Made by a program: the position numbers and the translations under genes | NCBI GenBank assembly: GCA_963556195.1 | Contig: OY744546.1 | Span: 67,254,303-67,318,302, forward strand | Origin: Sepiola atlantica | Lineage: Eukaryota > Mollusca > Cephalopoda > Sepiida > Sepiolidae | Direction of reading: 5' to 3' | Length of the DNA stretch: 64,000 nt | In this document: in pieces, positions 23,055 through 33,631 of the stretch | Layout of the letters: the number at the start of each line of letters is the position of its first letter | Position numbering within the stretch: the first letter of the stretch is position 1 | Notes under the pieces: generated by a model | What the model was told of the DNA's origin: nothing | The model's input: only the letters and a program-made list of their open reading frames with translations | Databases searched by the model: none

Positions 23055-24708
23055 TAAATAATAATATAAACAATATCTCAATATTCAAAATAATGAATAT
23101 TTAAAAAAAAATGAGTGTTATATATGTACTAGCAGGGGTAGTCGGCGTTGTATGGGGCCACTAAAACAAAATAGAACAGGCGAAAACGTGTAAAAATATT
23201 TATATTAAACGATATCTCTTTCTATCTACTATTATCTGTTATGCTTTTTTTCTTTTTTTACAATTTCCCCTGTGTACAGTATCCTCCCCCTTTTTTGCCC
23301 ATATCTAGTGAAAAAATGTAAAACTTAGGAGGCCTCCAGAGCAATACTAAAACCATCTAAATAAAATTAGTGAGGCCTCCAGAGAACTACTAAAACCACC
23401 CTTTCAAAGTTTCTTGGCAACCCGTCCTTCCTTTGAAAATAAATTATGTTGAATAATTCCCTCCAGTTCTTTTATCGGGGAATGAATAAGCATTAGTATT
23501 TAATAAGATTGAAAATGCCTGAAAAACGGACACCTCTTCTCCACGATACTTAGTGTAGTTAACCCTAACAAATATATATTTTTTTATAAATGTTATATGT
23601 TATTAATACCGGGAAACGCCGATCAAAAACATACACAGTTCGTGGGCCTTTCTTTTGTAGTTATTAACTTTGAGCTGGACGAACACACACATGCACACAA
23701 CCTGAAAGAGATCTCCATTATCCCAGTTACTATAAGAGCCACTGGGCACATGACATAGAACTTGAAAAAATATTTAGCAAGTACACCTGGTGAGCAAAGT
23801 GCAAGAGAAATCTAAATAACTACACTAAAGGGAACAGCGAGAATCCTGAAAAAAAACCCTCGATTGGAGTCTGTAAATAGCGGGTGCATGTATAAAATTT
23901 TAAAGAATGCTCTGTCCTCAGCAAATTAAAGCAAATGAAAATAAAAATAAAAAAGAGAGAAAACAGACACAGAGGCAACTGTCATTTATTTATTATTCTA
24001 AGTTATTATTATTATTGTTATTAATTATTAATTTTAGCTGGACTGACACACACATGCACACATATACAGACAGACACTTAGACAACTGCCTTCTATATAA
24101 TTGGTTACAATATCCAGGAAATAAGTCAAATGGCAACAAACGTTGATCAACTCAGATTTACTCTTCCAATAGAATAATGACAATCTTTTTTTTTCATTTG
24201 TGAAATTTATATTTATTTTATTATAATTCAATTGTTCTAGCATCATTTAACTGAAATATTGATTACAATTGTACATCGTAGTCGATTTTTTTTTTCATTA
24301 AGATAACTAATATTTCATACTATTTTGTAGTTTGTTTTAAAATTATCTAAAATTATAGTGTCGGTTAAAATGAACAAAATATGTATTTTTTTATTCTCAT
24401 CTGTGTATTTTTCTGTGAAAATATCATGCGCAAATATTATCGTACTTCTTCAGTGTCTTATTATTTTAAGTGTCTTTTCTATTATTACATCGTGTTTTTA
24501 TACTTTTATTTCTATATTTATCTTTCTTTAATATCGTTGTGTTTTTTATGACTTCTAAATATTATATTTCTCTTTGTTCTATTTATTTTGAAATATCAAT
24601 GTTCTCTCTTTCTATGCAGATGCGCGTGCGAGTAACACATCATGTTTTACATGTAGTTCATTAATTCACTAGCAGGGATACCCGGCGTTGTCCGGAAGAG
24701 AGAAAAGC
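23055..24708. other. gene-free stretch with small interspersed repeats
   Basis: Three small repeat pairs are visible. First, a CTAGCAGGGRTA--CGGCGTTGT motif occurs at about 23,129 and 24,671, an interspersed-element boundary word. Second, a tandem pair of GAGGCCTCCAGAG--ACTAAAACCA lies at about 23,330-23,400. Third, AGCTGGAC-GA-ACACACATGCACACA occurs at about 23,672 and 24,037. No gene is supported. Confidence 0.5.
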
Positions 24709-25250
24709 ATACATGTAGTGTTCAAATGATTGTATGTAATATTCTTGCCTAAATAAAAAATTAATTAATTAATTATCCTTATTTTGATATCAGTAACATG
24801 AATGTAGTGCTCAAATAACTTTATGTGATATTCTTGCCTAAATAAAACATTAACTTGACCGTATTTTGATATCAGTAACATGAATGTAATGCTCAAATGA
24901 TTGTATGTAATATTCTTGCCTAAATAAAACATTAACTTTACCTTATTTTGATATCAGTAAAATGAATGTAGTGCTCAAATAATAGTATGTAATATTCTTG
25001 CCTAAATAAAACATTAAATTTACCTTATTTTGATATCAGTAACATGAATGTAGTTCTCAAATGATTGTATGTAATATTCTTGCCTAAAAAGAACATTAAC
25101 TTGACCTTATTTTGATATCAGTAACATGAATGTAGTTCTCAAATGATTGTATGTAATATTCTTGCCTAAATAGAACATTAACTTGACCGTATTTTGATAT
25201 CAGTAACATGGATGTAGTGCTCAAAAGATTGTATGTAATATTCTTGCCTA
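24709..25250. repeat. 82-bp tandem array, about 6.5 copies
   Basis: GATATCAGTAA words at 24,786, 24,868, 24,950, 25,032, 25,114 and 25,196 give an exact 82-bp period. Copies differ by a few bases. The array stops at the LINE fragment. A piece of the same monomer (CCTTATTTTGATATCAGTAC) reappears just after it at about 25,681, so the LINE sits within the array. Confidence 0.95.
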
Positions 25251-25651
25251 ATGTAGCATCCTTGTGCATGTTTTACAATTACTGCAATGGATTATGCTCC
25301 GATGAACTGGCTACTCTGGTGCCCCCTCGACGTAACTTTACTAGACTTACTCGACAATCAACTAAATCCCATTCATTCACTGTGGAGGTCCCCAGATGTC
25401 GGAGAGCCTTCTACTCAAATAGCTTCTTTCCTCGTGTTGCTGGCCTCTGGACCTCCCTTTTCTGCCCCTGTGTCCCCGACAGTACAGACATGCAGAAGTT
25501 TAAAACTAATGTAAACAGACATCTCGCTGCACAGATCCCAATCTAGGTTGACTGCCCCCTACCTTCTCCCCTCTTTTTTTTTCTCAGTAGCCCCTTACGT
25601 ATACAGTTGCGTCCTGCCTTGTTTGGGGTGAACTATGTAAAGAAAAAAAAT
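25251..25651 (+). pseudogene. non-LTR retrotransposon 3' end with open C-terminal reading frame
   Basis: The best preserved of the four tails. The open frame runs to 25,546 and, within the element, reads NVASLCMFYNYCNGLCSDEL, then LVPPRRNFTRLTRQSTKSHS, FTVEVPRCRRAFYSNSFFPR and FKTNVNRHLAAQIPI before the stop. This Ser/Arg-rich tail with FFPR and FK-x-x-VNRHL follows the RT domain in CR1/L2/Jockey-like LINEs. The RT and endonuclease domains are missing, so it is a 5'-truncated insertion and not a gene. The frame upstream of 25,251 is array sequence. The 3' UTR carries CAGTAGCCCCTTACGTATAC and ends TTTGGGGTGAACTATGTAAA plus an A-rich tail. Confidence 0.88.
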
Positions 25652-26779
25652 GACACATTAATTCAACTAAATAGCTGTACCTTATTTTGATATCAGTACC
25701 ATGAGTACGTACAGACGCCCCTCTTGCTTATGAAATGAACTATTTAAACGAGAACATCAGAACAAAGGATTCTTATCTTTACTCAGATTTACATTTATCA
25801 AGGCTAAAAGCCACTGAAGAACAAGCTTTATAACTATGGAATAAAGGGTTAGTTAAAATATTATGATAGAATTAAAATATGAATGGCATTGACAAAATGG
25901 TATTAATTATGAAGTCATTATATGTAAACATCTATTGTCATTGGATTTGAAGACGGGTTTGAATTCGTGTCTTAAAGGTTTCACAGATAGAAAGTTATTC
26001 AATACCAACTCAGTCCATAGGAAATTCCGTTGGATGTTTACCCCATCGTAATAAACAAGAAAAGTTATGTGCAGTAGTGGTTGTCAAAAACTTTCTTGCT
26101 GTGAATTTATTAAGAGGACTAACTAGTGATTGAAGATAAGTCGGGCATCATTAATGAAAATAACAGTCAGGAGAGAAAGACTTGCACTGATTCCTTTGTG
26201 AGAATTAGGCCGTAGAAGAACAAGAGAGATAGGCCCTTACTGGATTTTGTTTCCTGTCAAGGCAAGAAAACATGCTCACAGCTGGGTCTCTTTCAATGTA
26301 AAAACGGTGTTCCACTTTCTGACGTTTCTGGCTCTGTAAGGTCTTAAGAAGCACGACTGTAATATGGGTACAACGAATCCGTCTCTTGTATGCATCAGAA
26401 ACGAGTCACGCATCTGTCTATTGCATTTAAATTATGATAATTATAATAAATTAATAGATATCAGATTTTTGCAGGAATAGATGTAATTTCAAGTAGAAAA
26501 GAGAAACACAATATTTAGCAATTAATTAGAGTTCGTAAATATATGTATTCCAGGATTTTTTGTTATTTCATGTCATAATAATTTTTTTAATCAGTACAAT
26601 CATTTAATTACATTTTTTTTTAATCTGCATAGTAGACACCAGGATGATATATCGATAAAAGTAATAATAACCCAATTTGGTGTCTTTTGACTTTTCATAT
26701 AATGTTTTTTTAAATATTATCCTGGATGTTGGATCCTTTAGAGATTCTTGAAAACCACTTACTACAGTAAGTTAGTGTT
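25652..26779. other. gene-free stretch
   Basis: Apart from the 82-bp monomer remnant at about 25,678-25,705, no repeat, gene or RNA was recognised. Confidence 0.55.
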
Positions 26780-27760
26780 AACTTTTGAAGATTTGCCACA
26801 ACCCTTTACTACATCTTTTGTTTGAACCTTTGAAGATTTTTCACAACTATTTACTACATCTTTTGTTTGAACCTTTGAGGATTTTTTCAACTATTTACTA
26901 CATCATTTGTTTGAACCTTTCCAGGTTTTTCACAACTATTTACTACATCTTTTGTTTGAACCTTTGAAGAGTTTGATAACCATTTACTACATCTTTTGTT
27001 TAAACTTTTGAAGGTTTTTCATAACTATTTACTACATCTTTTATTTTATCCATTGAATATTTATCACAACAATTTACTACATCTGTTGTTTGAACCTTTG
27101 AAGTTTTTTCACAACCATTTACTACATCTATTGTTTGATCCTTTGAAGATTTTGATAACAATTTACTACATTTTTTGTTTGAACCTTTGAAGGTTTTTCA
27201 CAACCACTTACTACATCTTTTGGTCAAACCTTTGAAGCTTTTTCAAAACTACTTACTACATCTTTTATTTGATCCTTTGAAGATTTTTCACAACAATTTA
27301 CTACATCTGTTGTTTGAACTTTTGAAGATTTTTCACAACCACTTACTACATTTTGTGTTTGAACCTTTGTAGATATTTCACAACTACTTACTACATCTTT
27401 TAGTTGAACCTTTGCAGATGTTTCACAACTATTTACTACATCTTTTGAATCGAACCTTTGAAGATTTTTCACAACCACTTACTACATTTTTTTTAACCTT
27501 TGAAGATTTGTCAAAACTATTTACTACATCTTTTAGTTGAACCTTTGAAGATTATTCACAACTATTTACTACATCTTTTGTTTGAACCTTTGAAAATTTT
27601 TAACAACTATTTACTACATCTTTTATTTGAACCTTTGAAGATGTTTCACAACTATTTACTACATCTTTTGTTCGAACCTTTGAAGATTTTTCACAACCAC
27701 TTACTACATTTTTTTTTAATTTTTGAAGATTTGTCAAAACTATTTACTACATCTTTTTGT
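26780..27760. repeat. 44-45-bp minisatellite, about 22 copies
   Basis: The monomer is about TTTGAAGATTTTTCACAACT, then ATTTACTACATCTTTTGTTT and GAACC. The 45-bp spacing is 15 codons, so open frames with an EPLKIFHNYLLHLLF-type repeat appear on + and a KDVVSSCEIS-type repeat on -. Occasional 44-bp units shift the frame and end the open frames, which argues against selection for coding. Confidence 0.95.
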
Positions 27761-28148
27761 TTGGCGGGGATATTGAACATTTTTGCTATTCTAAGATTTT
27801 TCTATAGTATTACCTTCATTTCCTGACCGTCAATTGTTCAATGTTTACGTTATTGTGTCTATGGATTCTGACGAGAAATGTTTGTTTTTATAGTAAACTA
27901 CATCATGTTTTGTTAACTACGCCGATTTTTTTAACCAATTCCAAATCTGCTTACTTACCCATGTCATACATTACTATAAGAATATTCAATACAATATTAA
28001 AAAATAAATATAAACATATTAATTTATGAATTTACAATAGTAAAGTAATTGTACGTTTGCCGTTAAAATCATAAAGAAATACACCCTGCTTCCATTTCAA
28101 ATGTAGGTTATGATGGTTAATTAAAATACGCGCATTTCTATCTGATTT
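27761..28148. other. short gene-free stretch
   Basis: About 390 bp with no feature recognised. Confidence 0.55.
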
Positions 28149-28513
28149 ACTTGGCTAAGATCAAAGTGTAGTATCTGTTCCGATGGATATTGCACCACAT
28201 AGAGTGGTATTGTCTTGGCCTTCGGGGCTTGATTTACACCGGTCTATGGGTCTGTCCTGTGCAGTTCTCGGAGGCCACCCTCCATGGCTTCGCCTCCCCT
28301 CTTTGGGGAGGAGTAAGTTTATTGCTTACTGTCTGGGGCGCCCCTACCGAGGAATGCCGACGGGGCTGCCCAGGCAATTTTTAATGGCCAGAGTGCTCAC
28401 CTCTCTGGCGCTGGCTTTTCAAACCCCACTTTCCCGACCCGACCTTGGGTCACATCTTACTTGTGGGAGTAAGATAAAACTGGCCTAACTCATTGAGAGA
28501 AGTAAATAAATAC
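28149..28513 (+). mobile_element. SINE-like element with U2 snRNA-derived head, copy 1
   Basis: It begins TTGGCTAAGATCAAAGTGTA and continues GTATCTGTT, matching the conserved 5' end of U2 snRNA (including the branch-site pairing GUAGUA) with one extra A in the AAGTG word. The sequence then leaves U2 and runs into a ~300-bp GC-richer body unlike its AT-rich surroundings. That body contains CCTTCGGG, GGCTTCGCCTCC and TTGGGGAGGAG hairpin words and ends with a SINE-tail-like AGTAAATAAATAC. The 36.3-kb minus-strand copy shares the whole body and the extra A. This copy has about 37 bp (28,384-28,420, with a GCCAGAG/CTCTGGC stem) that the other lacks. Open frames across it are incidental. Confidence 0.8.
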
Positions 28514-28659
28514 TCAGAGATAACAGCAACTAATGTGGTTTCTTATGATCTAAAATAAATACGAACACTTATATAAATACTATCATTTTATTCTTAGTAG
28601 AGTTATATTTGATGCTGGTACAGTGGAACACTCGTCTTATAAGGTGCATAAGACACAAC

Positions 28660-29700
28660 TATAGCATTAGAAAGATAGGTCGTTAATTTAAAAGCATTGG
28701 TGGGTCAGTATAATTATAATTGAAAATAGAAGCCTTTTTCAATGCAAGATTAATTTATTTTTTTTTTTTTTTACTTTAATCTTAGTAATTTCAAAATAAT
28801 ATTCCATCATCAGTGTTGACCAGTATTGTGTTATTTTTTTCATTAAAAAAACTAACTTTCTTTTTTATATATAATGTTCTTGTTAATGGGTGTTATCCTT
28901 GGAGATGTTATGGCGGTTATGAATTCAAATTCTGGTTGTAGAAAGAAGAAAGCATTAGTATGCTCGAAGTTTAGAAATATAGGTCGTTCATTTAAAAGCA
29001 TTGGTCGGTCAGTATTATAAAAATTTAAAATAGAAGCTTTTATCAATGCGAGATTTATTTATTATTTTTTTTACTTTAATCCGATTAGTTTCGGAATAAT
29101 ATTACATCATCAGAGTTCACCAGTATTGTGTCATTTTTTTTCAAAATCGGAATAATATTCGCCTTCTGTTCTACAACCAGAATTCGAATTCATAACCGCG
29201 AACATCTCCACGGATAACACCCATTAACAGAACATTATATCAAAATACAAAAAAAAAATTTGTTCATTTTTTAAAGAAAAGCACCATACTGATAAGTCTG
29301 ATGATGGAATATTATTCCGAAATTAATAAGATTAAAGTAAAAAGAATACATTAATTAATCTTGCATCGATAAAAGCTTCTATTTTCCATTTTTATAATAC
29401 TGACCTACCAATGCTTTTAAATGAACAGCCTATCTTTCTAAATGTCGAGCATGGCAATGCGCATTCGTTCTTCAACAAGAATTTGAATTCATCACCGCTC
29501 ACACATCTCCGCGGATAAAACGCATTAAAAGGAAAGTATATCAAAAAGCAAAAAAAGGGTGTTAATTTATATTTTTTGAAAATATTACACAATACTGGTC
29601 AAGTCTGATGATGGAATATTATTCTGTAATTAATAAGATTAAAGTAAAAAAATTTCCTTGCATTGATAAAAGCTTCTATTTTCAATTTTAATAATAAATA
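28660..29700. repeat. two-orientation cluster of ~300-bp units with hammerhead-like motif
   Basis: Each unit has an X part (TTAATGGGTGTTATCC...CTGGTTGTAGAAAG), a Y part (TTTAAAAGCATTGG...GAAGCTTTTATCAATGC) and a Z part whose minus-strand sequence reads CTGATGATGGAATATTATTC. Two head-to-tail units face right, followed by about two and a half facing left. TCATCAG words at 28,807 and 29,107 are 300 bp apart; CTGATGA words at 29,298 and 29,605 are 307 bp apart. In the best copy (29,298) CTGATGA is followed by one T, a GGAA/TTCC stem, and GAAA, so it is a hammerhead-like core with an extra base. Other copies have lost the stem or GAAA. It resembles tandem retrozyme or Penelope-type terminal repeats. 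Confidence 0.75.
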
Positions 29701-31350
29701 TAGCATTAGTTTTGAATGTTGATGTTGTTTCTACTTTTACCGGTATGTATGGTAGCCGGTTGCTACCATTTAGTTATTATTAAAAGGTAGGTAGGTCACC
29801 CACAACAATATTGTACTTAAGCTACACGTATTAATCCCCCTGTTAACAACACTTCACAACCTGATGTATTTCTAAAGTATTATTACCTTTGATTTTTAAA
29901 GTAGTGACACGAGATAACTAATCCACCTGTGGATAAATGAGCAACCATTCAACAATATGAAAATATATTTACTTACCTGCAAGACTATGTCGTTAAACAT
30001 CTGAAGCAGACCCCTCTAAATAAATGATTAACCAATGTGTATACGCTGAGTGGCAATAATATGTATGTGTTTGATAAAAATCATAAACTATTTAAGTCAT
30101 CATTATGAATTATGGAATATGTATTTTAGGGAACAGGGTGAGTAACGTTGTCCTATTATTACTTGTGCAGTTCTATTACGTGATCTTTTCGTTGTGTTAT
30201 CTATTAGTTCCAAACAAAAAGTGGGTTCATAACATATATTATAAGGTTATTTTAGATATGTTACAAAAAGAGGATACGTATTCATGGACTCTAGTGATGT
30301 ATGCTATAAATCTGCTATAAGTGGAGGTTGTAGAACTGAAATTAATACCGGCAAAAACAATCAGCTGCGCACTCCATGTTCGAGTAGTGTCGTATATGTA
30401 TCATCAACTTCACGTTGCCACGTTAGGAAGAACTCGATTCTGAAATGGAAGTATTTCTATTGATTTAGCGCTAAAAATACTACCGTCGATCTTTTTTTGA
30501 AATTTGAGTAGAAATAAGCCTCTCCAAGATTGATATCATCTCTTTGACCTTCTATTGAATATATTGTTGGTGCCCTTCCTGCTAAGTCTGTCTTTCCACT
30601 AACTTCTATTTACCGTTATTCTTCCAATAGCAGCCGTGATTAGACCCTACAGATGTGGGCTTTGTGCGATCTTAATTACATGAGGTAACGTCAAATTATT
30701 GGGTTTCTTGCAGCTAATACACGTTGGACTGTCCAATGTTTATTCGATTTTTTTTCTATTTTCACTTAGCTGTAGTTGTTCCACATCACTTAGCTATTTC
30801 GGTTAATTTTCTCATTCGAGCATTTTCCTGTTTTCATCAATAAGGTTCGTTTTATAGAAATAATCACATGTTGAATACAATGCTCATGTGTTCCACATCC
30901 CTTAAGCTCCTAAGCAGATCGATATATTTCTTAGCGTTCTGCCTCCTTGATATTCACAATGTAACCTTCGGGGACCGAGGGATGAACGATTTTGTAGAGT
31001 TTTCTTCTTCTTCTTCTTGCTGAGTATTATAACGTCTTGTTTTCGTTGCTTGGATAAATTCGTGTTTTGTAGCTCAAGGAAGTATGTTTTGTGCCTTTAA
31101 TTTTCCCACGTGTTATATTAATAGCATTCATCTGCATGTTAAAATTGAAGCCGTTTGCATCATCTAACCAGTTTGTTAGAAGTTAAAAAAACAGCAAGTT
31201 TTAGGTAATATATACTAAATACATATAATTATATGTATATGTGTATATCATAAACTCGCATTAATATATGCTATGAACAGGTTAATGATCGTATTAGCAT
31301 GCATTTCGGCGTTTATCTAATTTTACCACTTATTCGACAACATATGTTAC
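29701..31350. other. gene-free stretch
   Basis: A 71-codon open frame at 30,105-30,320 has no recognisable domain. A short (CTT)n lies near 31,006. No transposon or RNA gene was identified. Confidence 0.5.
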
Positions 31351-31511
<161 letters not shown>

Positions 31512-31524
31512 TTAAATAAAGTGT

Positions 31525-31588
31525 TACAACAACATCCGGACCAAGGTTTCAGATCCGAGAAAATCGGACCTTCATCAGCGGAGTCGTA
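31525..31588 (-). ncRNA. type I hammerhead ribozyme (left arm)
   Basis: The exact reverse complement of the right-arm ribozyme at 31,702-31,765. The core CTGATGA lies on the minus strand at 31,578-31,572. All helices and the predicted cleavage triplet GTC are identical to those described for the right arm. Confidence 0.8.
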
Positions 31589-31701
31589 TAGCTTAATGAG
31601 TGAGAACAACCGCCAGGAATTTCAAAATATTGTCCGTTGGAAAGATGGAACACTTTCAGATTTAAAATTGTCACTGGCGGTTGTTCTCACTCATTAAGCT
31701 A

Positions 31702-31765
31702 TACGACTCCGCTGATGAAGGTCCGATTTTCTCGGATCTGAAACCTTGGTCCGGATGTTGTTGTA
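31702..31765 (+). ncRNA. type I hammerhead ribozyme (right arm)
   Basis: A self-cleaving RNA motif. The core CTGATGA is at 31,712-31,718. Stem II has seven pairs (31,719-31,725 with 31,733-31,739, one G-U) and an ATTTTCT loop. GAAA is at 31,740-31,743. Stem III is minimal (A31743-T31750, C31744-G31749; loop CTTG), and the nucleotide 5' of the cut is C31751, giving a GTC cleavage triplet. Stem I pairs TCCG (31,708-31,711) with CGGA (31,752-31,755), then after an internal loop TACGAC (31,702-31,707) with GTTGTA (31,760-31,765, one G-U). Every invariant core base is present. A very short stem III is typical of hammerheads in Penelope-like elements and retrozymes. Confidence 0.83.
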
Positions 31766-31878
31766 ACACTTTATTTAATATTAATAAATATCATGCTCTT
31801 ATTAATTATTTAGTTTATTTTACTTTTGCATTAATAATTGAGCACTCTGCTGGGAAACTCTCCCAATTAAGAAATACG

Positions 31879-31880
<2 letters not shown>

Positions 31881-31957
<77 letters not shown>
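31881..31957. repeat. (TA)n microsatellite
   Basis: An uninterrupted TA run of about 38 units to the right of the ribozyme inverted repeat. Confidence 0.97.
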
Positions 31958-31960
<3 letters not shown>

Positions 31961-32367
31961 ATAGAAGAACCAAGAGTGATTAACATGCACGAATGTCCAC
32001 ATTTATTTCAAATTTCGATTTTTTAATGCAAGGTGTATTCTGTAATAAACTAGTGTTTATTATTCTTTCCTTAAGCCAATACTTTTCAAAGATCGAAATC
32101 TTATCATTAGAGGAGAAATACAGATAGATTAGTTGGCTGTGGAAAAGCCAAAGTTCAAACATTTGATAAATATTATTACAAATGGAGTGAAAAAAAGTTA
32201 ATGAAAAAGATATGTAGTTTGTCCAGGTAGTAATTGTCCGTTGAAAAGCTGTCCATGTTTATCACTCTTATTTTTTCTATCTTTATAATTGCTCTATCTC
32301 GTATATTGAGCTGAACCTTTTCACTATAGGTTCTATCTACTAAAAGTTTACTTTTGGTGTATATCTG

Positions 32368-32369
<2 letters not shown>
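31958..32369. other. short gene-free stretch
   Basis: About 410 bp between two (TA)n tracts with no recognised feature. Confidence 0.55.

Positions 32370-32409
<40 letters not shown>
32370..32409. repeat. (TA)n microsatellite
   Basis: The TA run directly abuts the first hammerhead direct repeat of the retrozyme-like unit. Confidence 0.97.
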
Positions 32410-32410
<1 letters not shown>

Positions 32411-32431
32411 CCGGTGGTGAATAGTCGTACT

Positions 32432-32483
32432 TCTATGCTGATGAGTCTCGATTGAAAAGAGACGAAACGTATACGTCCATAGA
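32432..32483 (+). ncRNA. type I hammerhead ribozyme (first direct repeat)
   Basis: The core CTGATGA is at 32,438-32,444. Stem II is GTCTC/GAGAC (32,445-32,449 with 32,459-32,463) with loop GATTGAAAA. GAAA is at 32,464-32,467. Stem III is ACG/CGT (32,467-32,469 with 32,474-32,476) with loop TATA. The cleavage triplet is GTC, cut after C32477. Stem I is six perfect pairs, TCTATG (32,432-32,437) with CATAGA (32,478-32,483). All invariant positions are intact, so this is the strongest ribozyme prediction in the window. Confidence 0.87.
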
Positions 32484-32683
32484 TAAAAAAATAAACAATA
32501 ACTAATATTTTATATTTGAAGCTCCTCGTTAAAAAGTAGAGCACTGTAAAATGCTATTAGTAACACAGCGTAGCGTCGCTTGCTTTATATGCATCGTTCC
32601 TTCACTTATAGAAGTTTGAATGCATGTACGCTTCGCCGCCGTTAATGTGTTGAAATTATCATTGTTTATAAGCTGTTCAGAAC

Positions 32684-32757
32684 TGGCCTAGCGGTTAGCG
32701 ACGTTGGACTGGGGTTGGAAAATACTTGTAGTCCAGGGTTTCGAATCGTGTGACCGG
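32684..32757 (+). mobile_element. tRNA-like segment (SINE head) inside the hammerhead unit
   Basis: TGGCCTAGCGGTTAGCG at about 32,684 fits box A. GGGTTTCGAATC at about 32,736 fits box B with one extra T. They lie about 35 bp apart in the normal tRNA order and are preceded by a TTCAGAAC leader. Mutations and the extra base make a functional tRNA unlikely. As a polymerase III promoter it could drive transcription through the second hammerhead, which starts about 20 bp downstream. Confidence 0.7.
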
Positions 32758-32774
32758 TGGTGAATAGTCGTACT

Positions 32775-32826
32775 TCTATGCTGATGAGGCTCGATTGAAA
32801 AGAGACGAAACGTATACGTCCATAGA
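32775..32826 (+). ncRNA. hammerhead ribozyme (second direct repeat), one stem II mismatch
   Basis: Same design as 32,432-32,483. The core is at 32,781-32,787, GAAA at 32,807-32,810, stem III is ACG/CGT, the cut falls after C32820, and stem I is TCTATG/CATAGA. Stem II reads GGCTC against GAGAC, so its second pair is a G-A mismatch where the first copy has T-A. Activity may be reduced. Confidence 0.75.
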
Positions 32827-33100
32827 TAAAAAATAAACAATAACAAATATTTTATATTACCATTGGTAATTTGTTTTTGTACATGAGAGTAAATCCCAGA
32901 AATGACTTTTTTTAGTTAAAAGTACTGAATATTACTAGTAGATCTAACTTTAAGTATAGATTTGTATCAATAACACATTTTGGATACGTATGTGCAGACA
33001 TGTTTCAATAATAGCCTTATGAAAGCCAAACCTCTTCGAGACGGACTAACAACTATGATTACACAGATTAGTCACTGATGATAGATACTTCTCTGAATGA

Positions 33101-33102
<2 letters not shown>

Positions 33103-33139
<37 letters not shown>
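33103..33139. repeat. (TA)n microsatellite beside a hammerhead-like relic
   Basis: A TA run. Just upstream, at about 33,074, CTGATGA is followed by a weak AGA/TCT hairpin and GAATG, a degraded hammerhead-like core. Confidence 0.85.
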
Positions 33140-33141
<2 letters not shown>

Positions 33142-33234
33142 CAAGGATACGCGGCTTCACTTAATATTATAATTCCCGTAATTTGCATTGATTACAGAAA
33201 AAGAAAATATTATAATTAGAAATGTCAGAATAAA

Positions 33235-33325
33235 AGTAAAATTAAATCTATCCCAAGTGACGTTCGAACTCAACACCTCTGTCCGTAAGGATGGCATGCT
33301 TCTGAATTGATCCACGGAGAACCGT
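33235..33325 (-). mobile_element. tRNA-like SINE fragment
   Basis: On the minus strand, GTGGATCAATTCAGAAGC (box A-like) is followed about 35 bp later by TTGAGTTCGAACGTC (box B-like). No complete cloverleaf forms, so it is a SINE relic. Confidence 0.6.
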
Positions 33326-33504
33326 ACATCACAACTGACAGTAGATGGCATTCAAGCATTATATTTATATTCTCTCTGTTTACATATATATTAATTTCAC
33401 CCTTGTTGAAAAATCCGAAAAATATATTCTTTACATAATATGATAGCTTTACCATAATTGGAGAGTTTTATGTTCGTCTATCAGAGATCACAACTTACAG
33501 AAAG

Positions 33505-33506
<2 letters not shown>

Positions 33507-33603
<97 letters not shown>
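33507..33603. repeat. (TA)n microsatellite, insertion target of the Tc1 element
   Basis: About 48 TA units, ending at the left terminal repeat of the Tc1-like transposon. Its counterpart (TATATATATA) continues on the right side at 35,443. Confidence 0.97.
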
Positions 33604-33631
33604 CAGTAGCGTCCAAAAGTTAAGGGCTAGT
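33604..33631. repeat. Tc1 left terminal inverted repeat
   Basis: The outer 28 bp, identical in reverse complement to 35,415-35,442. The inner copy of the core sits at 33,806-33,824. Confidence 0.95.

Larger units (their letters stand above)
32410..32860 (+). mobile_element. retrozyme-like / hammerhead SINE unit with two direct repeats
   Basis: Two direct repeats of about 108 bp (32,410-32,518 and 32,752-32,860) both start ACCGGTGGTGAATAGTCGTA and end near AATATTTTATATT. Each has a hammerhead. The predicted cut sites (after 32,477 and after 32,820) are 343 nt apart, so transcription across the unit could release a 343-nt RNA that begins and ends at hammerhead cuts. The interior ends with a tRNA-like segment with box A and box B. 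Animal retrozymes show this arrangement: direct-repeat type I hammerheads around a few hundred non-coding nucleotides, giving circular RNAs. The first repeat is cut off on its left by (TA)n. Confidence 0.75.

Noticed and set aside
32684..32757. Functional tRNA gene
   Set aside because: Box A and B are visible but no full cloverleaf forms and box B has an extra base; the segment is part of a repeated element.
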